DNA of 64,000 bases from CAZZEX01 sp964653285 (GTDB lineage: Bacteria > Chloroflexota > Anaerolineae > B4-G1), in assembly GCA_964653285.1 (NCBI GenBank), contig CAZZEX010000004.1, forward strand, positions 22,813 through 86,812, in the 5' to 3' direction. The notes under the pieces were generated by a model. It did not search any database, had not been told where the DNA came from, and worked only from the letters and a program-made list of their open reading frames with translations. The position numbers and the translations under genes were made by a program. Shown here piece after piece: positions 62,409 through 64,000 of the stretch. How positions within the stretch are numbered: the first letter of the stretch is position 1; each line of letters opens with the position of its first letter.

Positions 62409-62711
62409 ATGGCTGAAGCAACTATTGTCGAGGGTGCGAACGAGAGTGTTAAAAAAGAAGGGCAGGCCAGACCGAAACGCAGGCTGCCACGTGGTTGCGT
62501 GACCGTCTTCCCCAACTGGTGCAAGGGCTGCGGGCTGTGTGTCGAGTTCTGCCCGACCGGGGTACTGGAGCAGGGGCCCGATGGGCGGGTCATAGTGGCC
62601 CACCCGGAGAAGTGCACTGCCTGCCGCTGGTGCGAACTGCACTGCCCGGATTTTGCGATCTTCGTGACGGACATAGAGCCGGAGGGGGCGGCGGAATGCC
62701 TGCGAGGTTAA
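62409..62711 (+). CDS. korD: 2-oxoacid:ferredoxin oxidoreductase delta subunit (ferredoxin)
   Basis: The 100-residue protein has two [4Fe-4S] motifs: C38-x2-C41-x2-C44-x3-C48-P and C69-x2-C72-x2-C75-x3-C79-P. It passes electrons from the thiamine-dependent subunits to ferredoxin. It is the first gene of the kor operon, and its end overlaps korA by 16 nt. Confidence 0.95.
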   Translation: MAEATIVEGANESVKKEGQARPKRRLPRGCVTVFPNWCKGCGLCVEFCPTGVLEQGPDGRVIVAHPEKCTACRWCELHCPDFAIFVTDIEPEGAAECLRG

Positions 62712-63850
62712 CCGCAAGACTCATGCAAGGCGACCAGGCCTGCGCCGAGGGGGCCATCGCTGCCGGCTGCCGCTTCTTTGCTGGTTATCCCATCACCCCG
62801 GCCACCGAAATCGCCGAAATCCTATCGCGGCGGTTGCCCCAGGTGGGAGGCAAGTTCATCCAGATGGAGGATGAGATCGCCTCTATCGCCGCCGTCATCG
62901 GCGCGTCGGTGGGTGGAGCGAAGGCAATGACCGCCACCTCGGGCCCCGGCTTCAGCCTGATGCAGGAGAATATCGGCTATGCGGCGATGGCGGAGATTCC
63001 CTGCGTCATCGTGGACGTCCAGCGGCTGGGGCCTTCCACCGGCCGGCCCACCAGCCCCTCCCAGGGAGACGTGATGCAGGCCCGCTGGGGCACCCACGGC
63101 GACCATCCCATCATCGCCCTTTCCCCGTCGTCTGTCCGCGAGGCTTTTGACCTGACAGTGCAGGCGTTCAACTTCTCCGAACAGTACCGCACGCCGGTGA
63201 TCCTGCTGATGGACGGAGTGATCGGCCACATGCGGGAACGCATCGTCCTGCCCCACGTGCTTTCCCCCCCTCCCAGGGGGGGGCGGGGGGGGGTGGTGGT
63301 GGAGCGACCAGGCACGACGGTGCCGCCGGAGTGGTACAAGCCCTTCGAAAACTTTCCCTCCGACGTGCCGCCACTGGTGCCCTTTGGCGAGGGCTACCGC
63401 TACCACCTTACCGGTCTGCACCACGACGAGCGAGGGTATCCGACCGACCGATTGGACGAGATTCAGCCCTGGCTGGAGCGGGTCTTCCGCAAGATTGATC
63501 GCAGCCTTTCGGATATCCTGCTCTACGATGAGGATGGCATCAAAGACGCCGAGACGTTGGTCATCGCTTATGGTGCGACGGCCCGCTCAGCCCGCTACGC
63601 CGTCGAATTGGCGCGGGAGCGTGGGCGCAAGGTCGGCTTTCTCAAACTCAAGACCTTATGGCCCTTTGCCGAGGAGGTCGTAGAACACGCTGCCGCCCGG
63701 CTGCACCGCGTCGTGGTGCCGGAGATGAATTTGGGTCAACTGGCGCTGGAGGTGGAACGGGTGGTGGGGCGGCGTAAGGTGCACCGGGTCACCCGGGCCG
63801 ATGGCGAGATGATCCGGCCTGCCGACGTACTGGCCGCCATCGAGGAGTGA
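62696..63850 (+). CDS. korA: 2-oxoacid:ferredoxin oxidoreductase alpha subunit
   Basis: The 384-residue protein (ATG 62696, after GGAGGGGG) begins with the pyrimidine-binding domain: G-D-Q-A-C-A-E-G-A-I-A-A-G-C-R-F-F-A-G-Y-P-I-T-P, and M-E-D-E-I-A-S-I. It works with korB to oxidise 2-oxoacids such as 2-oxoglutarate with CoA and ferredoxin. A palindromic element at residues ~188-200 adds L-S-P-P-P-R-G-G-R-G-G in a loop. Confidence 0.96.
   Translation: MPARLTARLMQGDQACAEGAIAAGCRFFAGYPITPATEIAEILSRRLPQVGGKFIQMEDEIASIAAVIGASVGGAKAMTATSGPGFSLMQENIGYAAMAEIPCVIVDVQRLGPSTGRPTSPSQGDVMQARWGTHGDHPIIALSPSSVREAFDLTVQAFNFSEQYRTPVILLMDGVIGHMRERIVLPHVLSPPPRGGRGGVVVERPGTTVPPEWYKPFENFPSDVPPLVPFGEGYRYHLTGLHHDERGYPTDRLDEIQPWLERVFRKIDRSLSDILLYDEDGIKDAETLVIAYGATARSARYAVELARERGRKVGFLKLKTLWPFAEEVVEHAAARLHRVVVPEMNLGQLALEVERVVGRRKVHRVTRADGEMIRPADVLAAIEE
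63258..63297. repeat. GC-rich palindromic mini-element, copy 9 (in korA)
   Basis: TGCTTTCCCCCCCTCCCAGG then GGGGGGCGGGGGGGG. The arms are a pyrimidine run and a purine run around AGG. The korA frame is kept. Confidence 0.65.
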
Positions 63851-63855
63851 ACAAG

Positions 63856-64000
63856 ATGAGGAGACAACAACCCTTCAACAGACTCAGGGCACCGCACGAG
63901 TCACGGGTACACGAGCGCTACCTGCGCCACAGCAAGAAGTTCCCAAACGTCTGGTGTGCTGGCTGCGGCATCGGCATTGTCCTGGGGGCCATCATCCGGG
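63856..64000 (+). CDS. korB: 2-oxoacid:ferredoxin oxidoreductase beta subunit (partial)
   Basis: The first 48 codons are visible: after a basic lead the text K-K-F-P-N-V-W-C-A-G-C-G-I-G-I-V-L-G-A matches the beta subunit's thiamine-diphosphate cluster region. It starts 5 bp after korA and runs off the right edge. Confidence 0.93.
   Translation, partial: MRRQQPFNRLRAPHESRVHERYLRHSKKFPNVWCAGCGIGIVLGAIIR

Overview
The window is G+C-rich bacterial chromosome, most likely from a Chloroflexota (Anaerolineae-like) genome. This is an inference from several features: lipoproteins and exported proteins with long Pro/Thr linkers; two exported proteins ending in a Y/F-L-P-L/I-V-L-R tail; a Leu-type T-box; pumps and 2-oxoacid:ferredoxin oxidoreductase typical of these anaerobes or thermophiles; and heavy seeding with short tandem and palindromic repeats, many of them inside genes. 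No rRNA, phage structural gene, complete transposase or CRISPR array was seen.

Layout. (1) 1-11.3 kb is an accessory, defence-rich and decaying region, almost all on the minus strand: a lone receiver protein, a MazF-type toxin pair, a PIN gene fused by deletion to the tail of a wrecked type III-like restriction helicase, a HepT/MntA pair, a chimeric DUF3800/Mod remnant, a tight operon DUF262-HNH / RadC-N / type IIG methylase-nuclease, and a PemK pair bracketed by direct repeats. (2) 11.3-22.2 kb (minus) holds envelope and signalling genes: prepilin peptidase, an ECF sigma factor with a zinc-finger/LCP fusion and a second LCP protein, a phosphodiester glycosidase-like lipoprotein, a three-gene GAF-kinase / receiver-kinase / receiver cluster, and a proton-pumping pyrophosphatase. 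(3) 22.4-30.4 kb (minus) holds secreted proteins and lipoproteins, several frameshifted or with in-frame stops, plus a 180-bp MITE. (4) 30.9-36.8 kb (minus) holds aconitase X, an alpha/beta hydrolase, rsmI, a KaiC-like ATPase, an anchored regulatory-like domain protein and a parvulin-type foldase.

(5) 36.98-45.55 kb is the main plus-strand block: a histidine phosphatase, an HExxH membrane protein, tRNA-Ala(CGC), tRNA-Ala(GGC), a leucine T-box leader, two gene remnants, leuS, and two membrane-anchored coiled-coil proteins, one with a ComEA-like helix-hairpin-helix. (6) 45.6-60.8 kb (minus) holds an ECF-transporter/MttB-family operon, malQ, a DUF3795 protein (plus), a RelE pair, an FGGY kinase, mscL with a zinc ribbon, an RpiR regulator, a Ca2+-type P-ATPase and a broken papain-like protease. 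(7) 61.2-64 kb holds rsgA (minus) and the kor operon (korD, korA, start of korB) on plus.

The most striking signal is structural. A family of 35-70 bp G/C-rich palindromic mini-elements (about nine copies) sits both between genes and in frame inside conserved enzymes (leuS, korA, the Ca2+ ATPase, a histidine kinase, a glycosidase). A second family, related to CCTGAGCNNNGTCGAAGGG, has three copies, and 7-8 bp or 23 bp tandem repeats occur at gene ends and inside leuS. Together with 1-nt frameshifts, deletion joints and one in-frame stop, they suggest that repeat insertion and slippage actively reshape this chromosome.
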